From: Bacillus sp. B1-b2
GTDB taxonomy: Bacteria > Bacillota > Bacilli > Bacillales > Cytobacillaceae
Length of the DNA: 64,000 bases
Assembly: GCF_009183415.1 (NCBI RefSeq)
Contig: NZ_WEHU01000010.1
Span: 1-64,000, forward strand
Direction: 5' to 3'
Part shown: one piece after another, positions 1 to 9,833 of the stretch
Layout: every line of letters begins with the position of its first letter
How positions within the stretch are numbered: the first letter of the stretch is position 1
Position numbers and translations under genes: made by a program
The notes under the pieces: generated by a model
Database searches by the model: none
Told to the model about the DNA's origin: nothing
What the model saw: the letters and a program-made list of their open reading frames with translations, nothing else

Positions 1-84
1 TATTACAATAATTATAGATACCAATGGAACTTAAAAAAGATGACTCCTGTTCAATACAGAAATCATCTTCTTATGGCAGCATAG
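1..84 (+). CDS. IS3-family transposase (OrfB), C-terminal 27 residues only
   Basis: Frame 1 is open from the first base to TAG at 82-84 and gives YYNNYRYQWNLKKMTPVQYR plus seven more residues. The Y-N-x-x-R-x-Q-W-x-L-x-x-M-T-P-x-x-Y-R pattern is the usual C-terminal end of IS3/IS150-type integrase-domain transposases. Only this tail is visible, so whether the element is intact cannot be judged. Confidence 0.75.
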   Translation, partial: YYNNYRYQWNLKKMTPVQYRNHLLMAA

Positions 85-122
85 GCTTTTTATAAAATGT
101 CCTTTACAAAGGGTACACTTTA
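1..122 (+). mobile_element. Right end of a truncated-by-window IS3-family insertion sequence
   Basis: The first 84 bases encode the C-terminus of an IS3-family transposase. They are followed by a non-coding tail containing TGTCCTTTACAAAGGGTAC (99-117), which resembles the inverted-repeat end of Bacillus IS3 elements as I remember them. The outer boundary is approximate (118-125). The element lies immediately downstream of cshA, with both reading toward each other. The other end is outside the window. Confidence 0.7.
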
Positions 123-144
123 TACTTTGTTGAGGCCTTTTTGT

Positions 145-1629
145 TTAACGATATGATTTAGACTTAGAGTATCCGCTATTGGATTGTCCTTGTCCTTGAC
201 GCTTGTTGTTGCTATATCCTTGTCTTTTTTGAGAAGGAGAAGAATTATTACTTCTTCTGCCACGGTCATTATTATTGTTTCTATCATACGGCTTACGATC
301 TCTTTTACCTGGAAGAGACTTTTCTTCCGTTAATTTAACTGGAGTTGTATCTGGTTCCTTAGTAAGCATTTTTAAGACTGCTGCAACGATAGTGGAAGCA
401 TCTTTTTGTTCTAACAATTCATCTGCAGCACTTCTATAGGATTCTAAGTTATTTTCATCGATAACTTGATTAATTTTCTCTAAAACAGCCTTTTGTTGAC
501 TTTCCATTGCTTGATCAATAGTAGGTGGAATCATTTTTTCCATTTTACGTTTTGTTGTTTTCTCTACTACTTGCAGATAAGATCTCTCGCGGTAAGTAAT
601 GAAGGTAATAGCTACCCCTTCTTTTCCGGCACGACCTGTACGACCGATACGGTGTACATAGCTTTCAGGGTCTTGTGGAATGTCAAAATTATATACATGT
701 GTAACTCCTGAAATATCCAGTCCTCTAGCTGCCACATCTGTAGCTACAAGCACATCAATTGTTCCTTCTTTAAACTTACGTAAAACTGACATACGTTTTG
801 CTTGACTTAAATCTCCATGAATTCCTTCTGCTGTATAACCACGTAGGTTTAAAGCTTCTGAAAGCTCATCAACACGGCGTTTTGTACGACCAAAGATAAT
901 AGCTAATTCAGGAGATTGACTATCTAATAATCTTGTAAGAATATCAAATTTCGTTTTCTCTTGTGTTTCAATATAGTACTGATCAATTAGAGAAACTGTC
1001 ATCTCTTTTGCTTTTACTTTAACAACCTGAGGGTCCTTCATGAAACGCTCTGCCATTTTTCTAATTGGTGCTGGCATAGTCGCTGAGAAAAGTAATGTTT
1101 GTCTCTCTGTTGGAATCTTAGATAAAATAGACTCAATATCATCAATGAATCCCATGTTTAGCATTTCATCTGCTTCATCTAGAATCACAGTAGAAACATT
1201 ATCTAAATGTAATGTTTTACGGTTAATATGATCCAATATACGACCAGGTGTCCCAACAATAATATGTGGGTTTTTCTTTAGTGCACGGATTTGTCGATTA
1301 ATATCCTGACCACCAAAAATGGATAGAACTCTTGTACGCTTTCCAAATCCAATTTTATATAATTCTTCCGATACTTGAATAGCAAGTTCTCTTGTTGGTG
1401 CAATAATTATCCCTTGTATTACTTCTTTCGTAACATCAACTTTATCTACTAAAGGCACTCCAAATGCCGCTGTTTTACCAGTACCTGTTTGAGCTTGACC
1501 AATTAAGTCTTTATTTTGAAGGCTCAAAGGGATTGTCTCTGCTTGAATAGGTGTCGCCTCTTCAAACCCCATTCTTTTTAAAGATTTCATCGTAGCAGCG
1601 CTAATTCCTAAATCTTGAAATTTTACCAA
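145..1629 (-). CDS. cshA: DEAD-box ATP-dependent RNA helicase CshA
   Basis: This is a 494-residue RNA helicase of the CshA type, which in Bacilli unwinds RNA for degradosome, ribosome-assembly and cold functions in the cytoplasm. The full motif set is visible: Q motif (res. ~21-30), AQTGTGKT (46-53), [16 protein letters not shown] (151-154), SAT (182-184), a DVAARGLDI motif V, and HRIGRTGR (326-333). A basic Asn/Arg/Ser/Gln-rich tail follows, as expected for CshA. The frame is open 24 bases further up to an ATG at 1653, but AGAAGGAGA (1639-1647) lies inside that extension. It sits about 9 nt before a TTG at 1629, so TTG is the likelier start and gives the B. subtilis length. In Bacillus the order ddl-murF-cshA is common; here hemAT and a dead esterase gene intervene. 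Confidence 0.95.
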   Translation of the reverse strand: MVKFQDLGISAATMKSLKRMGFEEATPIQAETIPLSLQNKDLIGQAQTGTGKTAAFGVPLVDKVDVTKEVIQGIIIAPTRELAIQVSEELYKIGFGKRTRVLSIFGGQDINRQIRALKKNPHIIVGTPGRILDHINRKTLHLDNVSTVILDEADEMLNMGFIDDIESILSKIPTERQTLLFSATMPAPIRKMAERFMKDPQVVKVKAKEMTVSLIDQYYIETQEKTKFDILTRLLDSQSPELAIIFGRTKRRVDELSEALNLRGYTAEGIHGDLSQAKRMSVLRKFKEGTIDVLVATDVAARGLDISGVTHVYNFDIPQDPESYVHRIGRTGRAGKEGVAITFITYRERSYLQVVEKTTKRKMEKMIPPTIDQAMESQQKAVLEKINQVIDENNLESYRSAADELLEQKDASTIVAAVLKMLTKEPDTTPVKLTEEKSLPGKRDRKPYDRNNNNDRGRRSNNSSPSQKRQGYSNNKRQGQGQSNSGYSKSKSYR

Positions 1630-1653
1630 TATATCCAATCTCCTTCTAGTCAT

Positions 1654-2243
1654 TAAAAATATTTACAAGCAAGAGTCTACATTCATCTCGCTATCATGTA
1701 TGTACCCCATTTTTTTAATGAAACATATTAAAAGGGCAATTGTTGCCTCCCCGCCCTTTCCCCAACCAAAAATGTAGAAGACCAAATTATTTTATATAAT
1801 AGTGAAAGCTATCTTGGTTCCATATACTTGCAACCCTTATTTGGAGATCGATGAGGTATATGCTTAATTTAAAATTATTTTTATATGAGATACTATTCGA
1901 GTAAATTTTTAGAGGAAATATTTCAAATGACTTCTATTTATTTTATGATAATTAGCTAACAGAAAAAATTAGCCAAATACAGAGAAACGACTTTATACTG
2001 AGCTAGCAATTCCTGTCATTCCTACTAGACTCATTTCTCTCTATTTGACCAAGTTGAACTCTTTATAAGCTTTCCACACATCTATTCTACCCAATTTACG
2101 TGTTTTATCATCATGCTTTTAAAAATAATCTTATCACTTAAAATTTCTGTTTGCAATAAATTGGTTATTCCAAAACATTGATTTTAAGCGTGTTTATTAC
2201 AGTTCCCTTATTGCAAACGCTTTAAGATTCAGTAGAGTAATAA
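1654..2243. other. Gene-free stretch between cshA and the esterase pseudogene
   Basis: About 590 bp with frequent stops in all frames and no recognisable protein fragment. It must contain the cshA promoter, but no convincing -35/-10 pair stands out. It may be eroded coding DNA continuous with the adjacent pseudogene. Confidence 0.4.
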
Positions 2244-2271
2244 ACCATAAAAATACAATTTTTTTCATGGT
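2244..2271 (-). terminator. AT-rich hairpin downstream of the esterase pseudogene
   Basis: ACCAT/ATGGT arms are extended by A-runs facing T-runs. Read on the minus strand the hairpin is followed by TTTATTAC. Its place just after the pseudogene stop suggests it was that gene's terminator. Confidence 0.4.
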
Positions 2272-2280
2272 CTATACAGC

Positions 2281-2887
2281 TTATGATGAGTCTTTTAAAA
2301 AAGTTAATACTTCTGCAGTTAGAAGCTTATTGTTTTCCCCATGACAAATATGATGTTTCGAACCTTTTATATAGATAATTCAATGGTGTTGTATAAGATA
2401 ACTAGTACTATTAAGTAGCAGGGGGAGAATTGAATTTGGGGGAAACTGGGTCTTATATGATAAACAAGTATCTGTTGAATGGCTATAGGAGGATGAATTT
2501 TTTATACTTAGAGCGAATCTAGAGAGTATTACTTTCATCTTATCTCTAAAGAGATCAACTACTATATTTTGACTTCTTTACCTATCTATAAAGTATTAAT
2601 ATAATATGCAGAAACGCAATTTACTCACCAGATAACGGGTGGGGAGATAATTCGCTATTAAGTCTCCCATGGAGAAGCCAATTAAATATATTGTTTCGTG
2701 CCACTTCTTTAATTCTTCAGCGTAATATAACCACTCCTGGTAGGTGATATCCGCTAAACAATGGGTATCTCCATGACAAGGTAAAGTAGGTACATTTCCA
2801 ATTTGTAAATGCTTGAATATATTCCGCTATTAGCTTTATCTCCATAGGAGATTCAGTGAACCCATGAATACACAAGTATGCATTCAT
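2281..2887 (-). pseudogene. Decayed alpha/beta-hydrolase (carboxylesterase family)
   Basis: Minus-strand fragments of one esterase are recognisable in order but in different frames. The N-terminus MNAYLCIHGFTESP starts at ATG 2887 behind an intact AAAGGAGT site. Then, after a frame change near 2775, come PTLPCHGDTH, EWLYYAEELKKW and the nucleophile elbow GFSMG, followed by stops near 2610. The C-terminal signature KGSKHHICHGE reads to a TAA at 2281. The oxyanion HGFT, GxSxG and catalytic His-region signatures are the family's landmarks. The total length is about 600 bp against an expected ~740 bp, so internal sequence is lost as well as frame. From memory, a related esterase commonly lies between murF and cshA in the Bacillus cereus group, so this would be a local gene loss. 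Confidence 0.8.
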
Positions 2888-2942
2888 AATGATTACTCCT
2901 TTTTGTTGGCTTTTACTTTTTTTTGAATAACGTTATCTACTT

Positions 2943-4286
2943 TTACTTTATGCTAGTTTCTAATTTGGAGGAAATTTGATAATTAAGATTGTTAAGGTGC
3001 TCAGCCATACTAGCTACTTGAAATGAGGCTGCGGAAATTTCTTCAAATGTGTTCTTAAAATCATTTATGACCATATTAAAGCGCTCAATTCTCTCTGAAG
3101 TTTCTTCTACATTTTCTACTGTATTATCCAAAACACCCATAATCTTCTCATTTACATATTTTAAAGAACTAGCATCCTCAGAGATTCGCACATAGTGTTT
3201 TTCAAAATCGCTTATCGTTTCTTGCACCATACTAATTTGATGATGTATATTATCTAATGCTAATTGAGTTTGTGTAGCTAATTTTCTTACCTCACTTGCT
3301 ACTACCGCAAACCCTTTCCCATGAACCCCTGCCCTTTGAGCTTCAATGGAAGCATTTAATGATAAGATATTTGTTTGATTAGAAATAGATCTTATTGTTT
3401 GAACAATGATACCTATTTCATCTGAACTATCTGCCAACTTTTTTGTTAAGTTTTTCGTATCTTTAATAGTCTTGGCTAAATCATCTACTTGAACTAATGA
3501 TGTGGAAACCTCCTGTTTTCCGAGTTCTACTTTCTTGACCATTTCTGCTGAAACATGATTAATATTCTTTATTTCTGAAATCATATGATTAACAAGTGTT
3601 TCTTTATCGGAAATAGAGGACGTTGTTTCCTCTGCTCCTGCTGCTAAAGTTGCTGCTGATTCATCTAACTTTTCTTGCAGACTTTTAATTTCATTTAGCT
3701 TCATCATAGAAGCTGTATACGATTTAATATACGTACTAATGCCTATTTGCATATCAAAGGAACATAATTTTTGAAAAGATAAAAAAAGACTTTCCATCTT
3801 ATCTGGATGTAATTCTTCCTCTTTTAATACACTATACAATTCATTTTGAATAAGTGTATAAGCCCCAATATACCATTCAGGAAAGAGTTTTATTCGATTA
3901 TGTACCTGACCTATGCGAATTCTACCTTGAATGTACTTCTCGTCCACTTTTCCTTGCACCATTTCTATTAGATATTGTTCAAGTGTGACTTTTAATCGAT
4001 CAATAGTAGAATGCTTGTCTATAATCTGCAACAGATGGGGAATCTCCTTCAATCTAGCATAAAAAGCCGTAACAATTCGATTTGCACTTCTTTCCATAAT
4101 AGGTCTTAATTCTTTTAAGTTGGCCAAATCCGATTCTGTTAATCCTACAAACTTTGATTGAGTGTGCAATACCTCTTGTGCGCCTAATGATAGCTTAGTA
4201 TCTTGATTATGATGCATAGGGTAATCGTGACTATGCTTGCTATTCCCCTTTTTACGATGTAAAAACTCAAATGGACAACCTGACAT
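2943..4286 (-). CDS. hemAT: Heme-based aerotactic transducer HemAT (globin-coupled sensor + MCP domain)
   Basis: This is a soluble oxygen receptor that feeds the chemotaxis kinase CheA. Residues ~30-190 form a sensor globin: the proximal heme His is H129 in [10 protein letters not shown], and an aromatic pair FY (distal Tyr ~Y76) sits in the expected early helix. Residues ~230-440 form the methyl-accepting signalling domain with the tip sequence [20 protein letters not shown]. There are no transmembrane segments. The length of 447 aa fits B. subtilis HemAT (about 430). The N-terminus is His/Cys-rich. The ATG at 4286 is preferred because AGGGAG lies 9 nt upstream; the upstream TTG (4295) directly abuts that site. 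The gene stands alone. A sequence TAAA...GTCTTATAT upstream faintly resembles a sigma-D promoter (inference). Confidence 0.93.
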   Translation of the reverse strand: MSGCPFEFLHRKKGNSKHSHDYPMHHNQDTKLSLGAQEVLHTQSKFVGLTESDLANLKELRPIMERSANRIVTAFYARLKEIPHLLQIIDKHSTIDRLKVTLEQYLIEMVQGKVDEKYIQGRIRIGQVHNRIKLFPEWYIGAYTLIQNELYSVLKEEELHPDKMESLFLSFQKLCSFDMQIGISTYIKSYTASMMKLNEIKSLQEKLDESAATLAAGAEETTSSISDKETLVNHMISEIKNINHVSAEMVKKVELGKQEVSTSLVQVDDLAKTIKDTKNLTKKLADSSDEIGIIVQTIRSISNQTNILSLNASIEAQRAGVHGKGFAVVASEVRKLATQTQLALDNIHHQISMVQETISDFEKHYVRISEDASSLKYVNEKIMGVLDNTVENVEETSERIERFNMVINDFKNTFEEISAASFQVASMAEHLNNLNYQISSKLETSIK

Positions 4287-4424
4287 TTTACTCAACTCCC
4301 TATAATATAAGACTTTTCTACTATTTTTTAGTATATTAGATTTCCTATTAAATGAAGGGACGAATTACAGCTTGTTTGTGTCTAATTGAGGATATTTTCT
4401 TATAAATAACTTAAATGAGAATTT

Positions 4425-4470
4425 GAGGGAATGGAAGGTGATGCTCCCTTCCATTCGCCCTCCTATTTTT
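4425..4470. terminator. Strong hairpin between hemAT and murF
   Basis: GAATGGAAGG (4429-4438) and its exact complement (4447-4456) form a 10-bp stem with an 8-nt loop, extended by GAGGG/CCCTC. The T-rich run (TATTTTTA) lies on the plus-strand side, although murF is transcribed toward it on the minus strand. Terminator orientation is therefore uncertain. Confidence 0.4.
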
Positions 4471-4591
4471 ACTCCTACAAACGGAAACAAAATTCCCACC
4501 TCTTCACACACAAAAAACCTCCTAAATAAATAGAAAAAAGAAGCTCACTCTTTTCTCTACTCATTCAGAAGGTTGATATCAAGCATATATA

Positions 4592-5953
4592 TTATTGCAA
4601 CGCTTTAACTACTTCCTCTAATTTCATTCCTCTTGAAGCTTTTACTAAAACAATTGTTTCCTCATTTATAGTTGGTAATAAAGAAGCTATTAATTCCTCT
4701 TTATCAAGGAAAGCATGAATATTTGCATTCGGTAAAACGGTTTGTGCCCCTTTTGCTATCGAAGCTCCAAGCTTACCATAGGTATAGACAACATCAATTC
4801 CTTCTAGTTGTTTGCCTATTTCAACATGATATTCCTCTTCTTTTTCCCCAAGCTCAAGCATATCACCTAGCACCATGATTTTTTGCTTAAATCCAGGCAA
4901 GTTTTTCAATACGCTAATTGCTGCTAACATAGAGGTTGGGCTAGCATTGTAGGCATCATTAATAATCTTCACATCGGATTTTCCAATCAATAGTTCCATT
5001 CTCATGTTCGTCAGCTTTAAATTTTGAAATCCTTTATTCATTTCTGAGAAGGAAATCCCAAAATACTCCGCTACTAGCATAGATGCTAATGCATTAAGGA
5101 TATTATGATTTCCTAAAACAGGGAGCTCAAACGTTTCTTCTGATTTATTGATGAAAAATGAACTACCCTGTTCCCGCGCTGTTATTTTAGTAGGATACAA
5201 ATAGTTAAATGTACTCATTCCAAATGTTTTTTTATCTAGTTCCCTATTTTCTACCGCTTCCGTTAAAAGGGGCTCATCGCCTAAATATACAAAACGACCG
5301 TTTTCTTTTAAGCCATTTAGGATTTCTAATTTCGCTTCTGCAATTCCTTCTCTTGAGCCTAAATCTAATAAATGAGATTCCCCAATATTCGTGATCACCA
5401 CAATATCTGGCTCCGCTAGTCTTGTTAAAAAGTCTATTTCACCTTTTCCACTCATCCCCATCTCTAGTACAGCAATATCTGTATCTTCCTCAAGACCTAG
5501 AACCGTCAAGGGCAAGCCTAAATGATTATTATAATTTCCTTCTGTTTTTTGCACTTTATATTTTATAGAAAGTAGACTAGTTGTCATATCTTTTGTGGAG
5601 GTTTTTCCATTGCTTCCTGTGATTCCAACTACCTTTACATCTAATTCCTTTAAATAGCTTTTCGCAAGAGATTGAATTGCTTCTAGTGAATCCTCCACAA
5701 ATATAAGTGGAAGTCCCTCTGGTGGGTTTGGAACATCCTTTTGCCATAAGGCAGCTGATGCACCGCGTTTAATAGCATCTTCTACATATTGATGTCCGTC
5801 TGTTCTCTCTCCTTTAAAGGGAACAAACAATTGACCTTCATCTATCTTTCTAGAATCAATCGTTACCCCTCTAACTAATACATCATTATATTCCTTATTT
5901 ATTTCTTTACTGCCAGCCATCTCTGCCACAGCAGCATATGTACGTTTAATCAA
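4592..5953 (-). CDS. murF: UDP-N-acetylmuramoyl-tripeptide--D-alanyl-D-alanine ligase MurF
   Basis: MurF adds D-Ala-D-Ala to UDP-MurNAc-tripeptide with ATP, the last cytoplasmic step of the peptidoglycan precursor. The 453 aa have the usual three domains: an N-terminal UDP-binding part with TIDSRK and the F-V-P-F-K-G-E-R-x-D-G-H motif, a central ATPase with GITGSNGKTSTKD (110-122) and NNHLGLP, and a C-terminal domain with DAYNASP and KASRGMKLE. It follows ddl by 205 bp counting from the ddl stop to this start region, on the same strand. Ddl makes its substrate, so co-transcription is expected, although a weak hairpin lies between them. Confidence 0.97.
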   Translation of the reverse strand: MIKRTYAAVAEMAGSKEINKEYNDVLVRGVTIDSRKIDEGQLFVPFKGERTDGHQYVEDAIKRGASAALWQKDVPNPPEGLPLIFVEDSLEAIQSLAKSYLKELDVKVVGITGSNGKTSTKDMTTSLLSIKYKVQKTEGNYNNHLGLPLTVLGLEEDTDIAVLEMGMSGKGEIDFLTRLAEPDIVVITNIGESHLLDLGSREGIAEAKLEILNGLKENGRFVYLGDEPLLTEAVENRELDKKTFGMSTFNYLYPTKITAREQGSSFFINKSEETFELPVLGNHNILNALASMLVAEYFGISFSEMNKGFQNLKLTNMRMELLIGKSDVKIINDAYNASPTSMLAAISVLKNLPGFKQKIMVLGDMLELGEKEEEYHVEIGKQLEGIDVVYTYGKLGASIAKGAQTVLPNANIHAFLDKEELIASLLPTINEETIVLVKASRGMKLEEVVKALQ

Positions 5954-6046
5954 TCTATGACCCTCCCTTTAGATAAGGCCGTCTTCCTTATGAAGTCCAA
6001 CTATCTGTATAGTTTGTTAAAGAACCTCATACAAATAACAGCCTAG

Positions 6047-6076
6047 ATAAAAGAAGAGGCTATAAACACTGCCTCT
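6047..6076 (-). terminator. Hairpin after ddl
   Basis: AGAGGC (6055-6060) pairs with GCCTCT (6071-6076) across a 10-nt loop. On the minus strand it is followed by TCTTTTATC. A short stem of this kind could be a partial terminator allowing read-through into murF. Confidence 0.45.
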
Positions 6077-6087
6077 CCTTACTTTAG

Positions 6088-7161
6088 TTAAATAGAATAT
6101 TTAATATTTTGCTTCTCAGCATGTCTTTCTAATGCCAAGTCAACTAGCTTATTGATTAAAGCATCATATTCAACACCAGTATGTTTCCATAATAGCGGGA
6201 ACATGCTAAAAGGAGTAAAACCAGGCATTGTGTTTACTTCATTGATATAAACTTTTCCTTCTTTTGTTAAGAAGAAATCTGCACGAACTAATCCTGAGCA
6301 ATCTAGTGCTTTAAATGCTTTGATTGCATCTGCTTCAATCGCACCATATTCGCTTTCTGTAATATCTGCAGGAATAATAAGTGCTGTATTTCCATCCTGA
6401 TATTTCGCTTTATAATCATAGAAATCTGTTTTTGGGACAATTTCACCTGCTACAGATACTTTAGGATTATCATTCCCAAGAACTCCTACTTCTACTTCAC
6501 GTGCTGTTACGCCTTCTTCGATAATTACTTTACGATCGAATTGGAATGCTTCCGCAAAAGCTTCTTCTAATTCTTCTCTCTTCGTACACTTACTAATACC
6601 AACGCTTGAGCCAAGATTAGCAGGCTTTACAAAGCATGGATAGCCAAGTTCTTTTTCCACTAAGTCATATGCAGCTTCTTTATCACTTTGCCAATCTGTT
6701 CTGATAAAAGAAGTATATTTCACTTGGTTTAAACCTGCTACCTCAAAAATATTCTTCATAATAACCTTATCCATTCCAGCAGAAGAAGCTAAAACTCCAT
6801 TTCCTACATAAGGAAGGTTTAGAAGCTCTAGCAATCCTTGTACTGTACCATCTTCGCCATTAGGTCCATGCAATAATGGGAATATAACATCTAAAGAAGC
6901 ATCCTCACTTGCTTGAAATAAAGTAGTAGATAGAGCATTAGATCCTAATTCAGGTAATGCTTGGAATTCTAATTCTTTTACAGTTTCTACTGGTCCCGTT
7001 AGTTGTGGTCCTCTTACCCATTCACCATTCTCCGATATGTAAATTGGGTGAATATCATATTTATCTGTATCTAATGCTTTTATCACAGCCATTGCTGTTT
7101 GCATGCTTACATTATGTTCAGCAGATTTACCGCCATATAGTAATCCAAGTTTCTTTTTCAT
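6088..7161 (-). CDS. ddl: D-alanine--D-alanine ligase
   Basis: Ddl joins two D-Ala with ATP for the MurF substrate. It is 357 aa, with [13 protein letters not shown] at the N-terminus, HGPNGEDGT, an ATP-grasp core, a KAKY element in the omega-loop region and [16 protein letters not shown] at the C-terminus. The K-Y element is the D-Ala-D-Ala type rather than the D-lactate (VanA) type, so no vancomycin-resistance signature is present. The ATG at 7161 is chosen because ACCTCC on the plus strand (GGAGGT, 7169-7174) lies 7 nt upstream. An ATG at 7176 overlaps that ribosome binding site and is unlikely to be used. Confidence 0.97.
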   Translation of the reverse strand: MKKKLGLLYGGKSAEHNVSMQTAMAVIKALDTDKYDIHPIYISENGEWVRGPQLTGPVETVKELEFQALPELGSNALSTTLFQASEDASLDVIFPLLHGPNGEDGTVQGLLELLNLPYVGNGVLASSAGMDKVIMKNIFEVAGLNQVKYTSFIRTDWQSDKEAAYDLVEKELGYPCFVKPANLGSSVGISKCTKREELEEAFAEAFQFDRKVIIEEGVTAREVEVGVLGNDNPKVSVAGEIVPKTDFYDYKAKYQDGNTALIIPADITESEYGAIEADAIKAFKALDCSGLVRADFFLTKEGKVYINEVNTMPGFTPFSMFPLLWKHTGVEYDALINKLVDLALERHAEKQNIKYSI

Positions 7162-7430
7162 TTTAAGTACCTCCATTTGATTAATCAGTGATGGTGTTTT
7201 CCTTACTGCTTGTTAGTCACCAATCGAGATTGTAGAAGTTAAACCAACAAGGTCTTCTTCTCTTTTTATCGTGTCATTTACACTTGTTTATTCTACCACT
7301 ACCTAATCGCTTTCAAAAGAAAATTTCTGCTGATCTGCATGGATTTAATAAAAACCAAATAGTTTTGTTACATCTGTTATTTTACCTTAATTACCTTATG
7401 TTAAAAGCCCAAGAATGGAAGCTTATTTTA

Positions 7431-7637
7431 TCAAATTAATATCACATGGCAATAGCCTTCTGTATAAGCTATGACCCTTTCTTTCTCACTCGCGTCATAT
7501 TCAAGAGGAAAGCAAGTAGATCGACCTAAGGATTTATGTTTATCCAAAGAGCATTGTACTATTTCTTTGGTCCAAAAGAAAAAAATATATTGCTTTTTCA
7601 TAATGAACCTGTACAAAGTCACCTTTCTTCTCTCCAA
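7431..7637 (-). CDS. Doubtful small ORF or eroded gene fragment
   Basis: The 7162-7693 gap contains one minus-strand frame of up to 68 codons ending ...SEKERVIAYTEGYCHVILI. A second, overlapping frame upstream reads protein-like too (GDFVQVHYEKAIYFFLLDQ). Two protein-like pieces in different frames would fit a frameshifted small gene, but I recognise no family and no start has a convincing ribosome binding site. It may be chance. Confidence 0.2.
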   Translation of the reverse strand: MERRKVTLYRFIMKKQYIFFFWTKEIVQCSLDKHKSLGRSTCFPLEYDASEKERVIAYTEGYCHVILI

Positions 7638-7693
7638 TCTTACTACAATATACTTCTTTTTATTTCAAGAAATAATCTAATCATCTCTCATTA

Positions 7694-8281
7694 CTATTCA
7701 TTCTTACTCGCTTTTTTATTGGATTTAAATACCTTTGCACTTCTTACATACTCCACATCTTCTACTTTACTTCGATAATTAATCACTCGAGCAAGAGCAA
7801 AGAAATAATCAGATAATCGATTTAAATATCGCAATGGTAGTGTGGGTATTTGATCATTTGCTCTCATGAGAGTAACAACTAATCGTTCTGCTCTTCGAGT
7901 TATCGTTCTTGCTATATGAATAGTTGAAGCTGCCTCCGTTCCTCCAGGTAAGATAAATTTCTCTAAGGCAGGAGTTTCTTCCATAAAAAGATCAATTCGC
8001 TCCTCTAAGTAAAAAACAGCTTCTTCTACTAGCTTTAACGGCCTTCTTTCCGATATGCTCGCTAAGTCTCCACCACAATCAAACAATTCATGCTGAATTT
8101 TTTCAAGGTCTTCCACAAGATCTTGAAATAGTTCTTCCTTTAACTGAGCAACAGCCATGCCAACAAATGAATTTAACTCATCTACTGTTCCATATGCTTC
8201 TACACGAATATCATCCTTATCAACTCGTCCACCAATAATGCTTGTTTGCCCTTTATCTCCAGTTTTAGTATATATTCGCAT
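7694..8281 (-). CDS. yvqK: Cob(I)alamin adenosyltransferase, PduO type
   Basis: This enzyme transfers the adenosyl group of ATP to cob(I)alamin or cobinamide, making coenzyme B12. The 195 aa carry the PduO/YvqK landmarks: IYTKTGDKGQTS at the N-terminus (ATP site), E-A-Y-G-T-V-D-E-L-N-S, RTITRRAERLVV and RYLNRLSDYFFALAR. It is the last gene of the B12 uptake operon, 84 bp after the ABC-CbiZ fusion, and should act on the imported corrinoid. The ATG has GAGGAA about 6 nt upstream. Confidence 0.93.
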   Translation of the reverse strand: MRIYTKTGDKGQTSIIGGRVDKDDIRVEAYGTVDELNSFVGMAVAQLKEELFQDLVEDLEKIQHELFDCGGDLASISERRPLKLVEEAVFYLEERIDLFMEETPALEKFILPGGTEAASTIHIARTITRRAERLVVTLMRANDQIPTLPLRYLNRLSDYFFALARVINYRSKVEDVEYVRSAKVFKSNKKASKNE

Positions 8282-8365
8282 CCAGATTCCTCGTTTCTCA
8301 TTTAATTACTAATGTAGTCCACACCATATGACATCTACTCTTTGCGCATATGTAGAAAGATCATA

Positions 8366-9829
8366 CTAGGAGAAATCCCTCCTGCATGTCTTCGATATTG
8401 CTTCAGATAAACACTTATAGACACCTCTTGATAACATTTTCCCAAGCAAGGTGATTGTTCCTGCAAATTCTACATAATTCCCTTGCTGTGTTGCTGCAAT
8501 AAGGACACTGTCAGTAGATGTTCCTGTAGCAACAGTTACTGTTACTTTATCTTTTATCTCATAATCTCTTAAAAAAGCAGCCTTTGCTTCTGTAATGGTT
8601 ATGATACTTTGAACAAAAGCTTGATCTGATAGCTCTCCATTTACAAATGCCCAAATATTAATTGTTCCAGGAGTTAATCCTGAATCATGCTCACTTGCCT
8701 TTGCAGCATCCACCGCATGTCCAATGCCTGCTGTCACCACAATAAGGGCAGATACTCCCTCTTCTTCTATAAAACGGTATGAAGCATCTTCCGTTAAAAC
8801 TGCTGTCATCATTCCCACTGTAGTACTTGTCAACAGTCCTCTTTGTACTAAATATTGATCCATTTCCGCTCTATAATCATCACATTGATACGTTAAATCA
8901 ATATGGCGATTAATAAAATGCTGATACCACCCCATTCCAGCACCTGTTACTCCAGAAGAAAGCGTCTTTAGAGGAAATGGAGCAATTAATTTCACATGTT
9001 CTTTACTGATTTCAAGATGATTAACATCCACCCTTGGCAGTTTTTCTTGTCCCTTTTGTGGGAGTAGAGCTATTTGAGGTGCAGATGTAGTCGGATGAAA
9101 GGTCCTTTGCATACTTGTCTGATAGACTCTCTTTATTCTTTCTTCTACTAGTACTTCAACTGGAGGTGCGTCTATCTCCAGTCTGCCTTCTTGAAGCAAT
9201 AATAGTCTGTCACAATATAGACCGGCTAAATTCAAATCATGAAAGATGCATATTACAGTCAAATCTTTCTCCATCGTCCATTCTTTTAACGTATCTAATA
9301 ATTCCTTTTGGTAAGATAAGTCAAGATGATTAGTAGGCTCATCTAAGAGAAGAATCTCTGGTTCCTGTGTTAGACTTTGGGCAAGATACACTCGCTGCTT
9401 CTCTCCACCCGACAGCTCATGAATAGACATATCTTGAAAATCCGCTACTCCAGTTTGCTTCATAACCTTCTCCATTACCTCATGATCTATTGAACTAATG
9501 GTTTGAAAAAGTCCTTTTTGATGAGCATATCTCCCAAGAGAAACAATTTCCTTTACACTATAAGAAAAAGACTCCTGTACATGCTGAGATAAAACAGCTA
9601 TGACACTCGCTAGATCCTTTTGCTTATAATCTTGTATGTTCTTTCCTTTAACTACTATTTCTCCACTTTTCTTTTCGAGAATGCCACTAATCAATTTTAT
9701 TAATGTGGTTTTTCCACTTCCATTTGGTCCAAGTATCCCTATTAATTCTCCTTTTTTCACAGAGAAAGAGATGTCTTTCAATACCTTTTTCTCTCCATAT
9801 TGAAAAGATAAATGACTGACTTCAAGCAT
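8366..9829 (-). CDS. yvrA: B12/corrinoid ABC transporter ATPase fused to adenosylcobinamide amidohydrolase (CbiZ)
   Basis: A two-domain 487-residue protein. Residues 1-~250 are a BtuD/FecE-type ATPase: GPNGSGKTT Walker A, LSGGEKQR signature, ILLLDEPTNHLDL Walker B and the CIFHDL switch His. Residues ~275-487 form a CbiZ domain, including SGVTGAGMGW, DYRAEMDQYL, TTVGMMTAV, VVTAGIGHAV and VTVATGTSTDSV. CbiZ removes the aminopropanol/nucleotide side of adenosylcobinamide or pseudo-B12 so that it can be rebuilt as the preferred cobamide. The same fusion exists in B. subtilis YvrA. It starts 4 nt after the permease gene with AAGGAG upstream, so the genes are tightly coupled. No further cobamide-synthesis genes are in the window. 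Confidence 0.92.
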   Translation of the reverse strand: MLEVSHLSFQYGEKKVLKDISFSVKKGELIGILGPNGSGKTTLIKLISGILEKKSGEIVVKGKNIQDYKQKDLASVIAVLSQHVQESFSYSVKEIVSLGRYAHQKGLFQTISSIDHEVMEKVMKQTGVADFQDMSIHELSGGEKQRVYLAQSLTQEPEILLLDEPTNHLDLSYQKELLDTLKEWTMEKDLTVICIFHDLNLAGLYCDRLLLLQEGRLEIDAPPVEVLVEERIKRVYQTSMQRTFHPTTSAPQIALLPQKGQEKLPRVDVNHLEISKEHVKLIAPFPLKTLSSGVTGAGMGWYQHFINRHIDLTYQCDDYRAEMDQYLVQRGLLTSTTVGMMTAVLTEDASYRFIEEEGVSALIVVTAGIGHAVDAAKASEHDSGLTPGTINIWAFVNGELSDQAFVQSIITITEAKAAFLRDYEIKDKVTVTVATGTSTDSVLIAATQQGNYVEFAGTITLLGKMLSRGVYKCLSEAISKTCRRDFS

Positions 9830-9833
9830 TCCT

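Noticed and set aside
7471-7778. Plus-strand ORFs of 69-80 codons after ddl
   Set aside because: They overlap the yvqK end and each other in different frames, with no ribosome binding sites.
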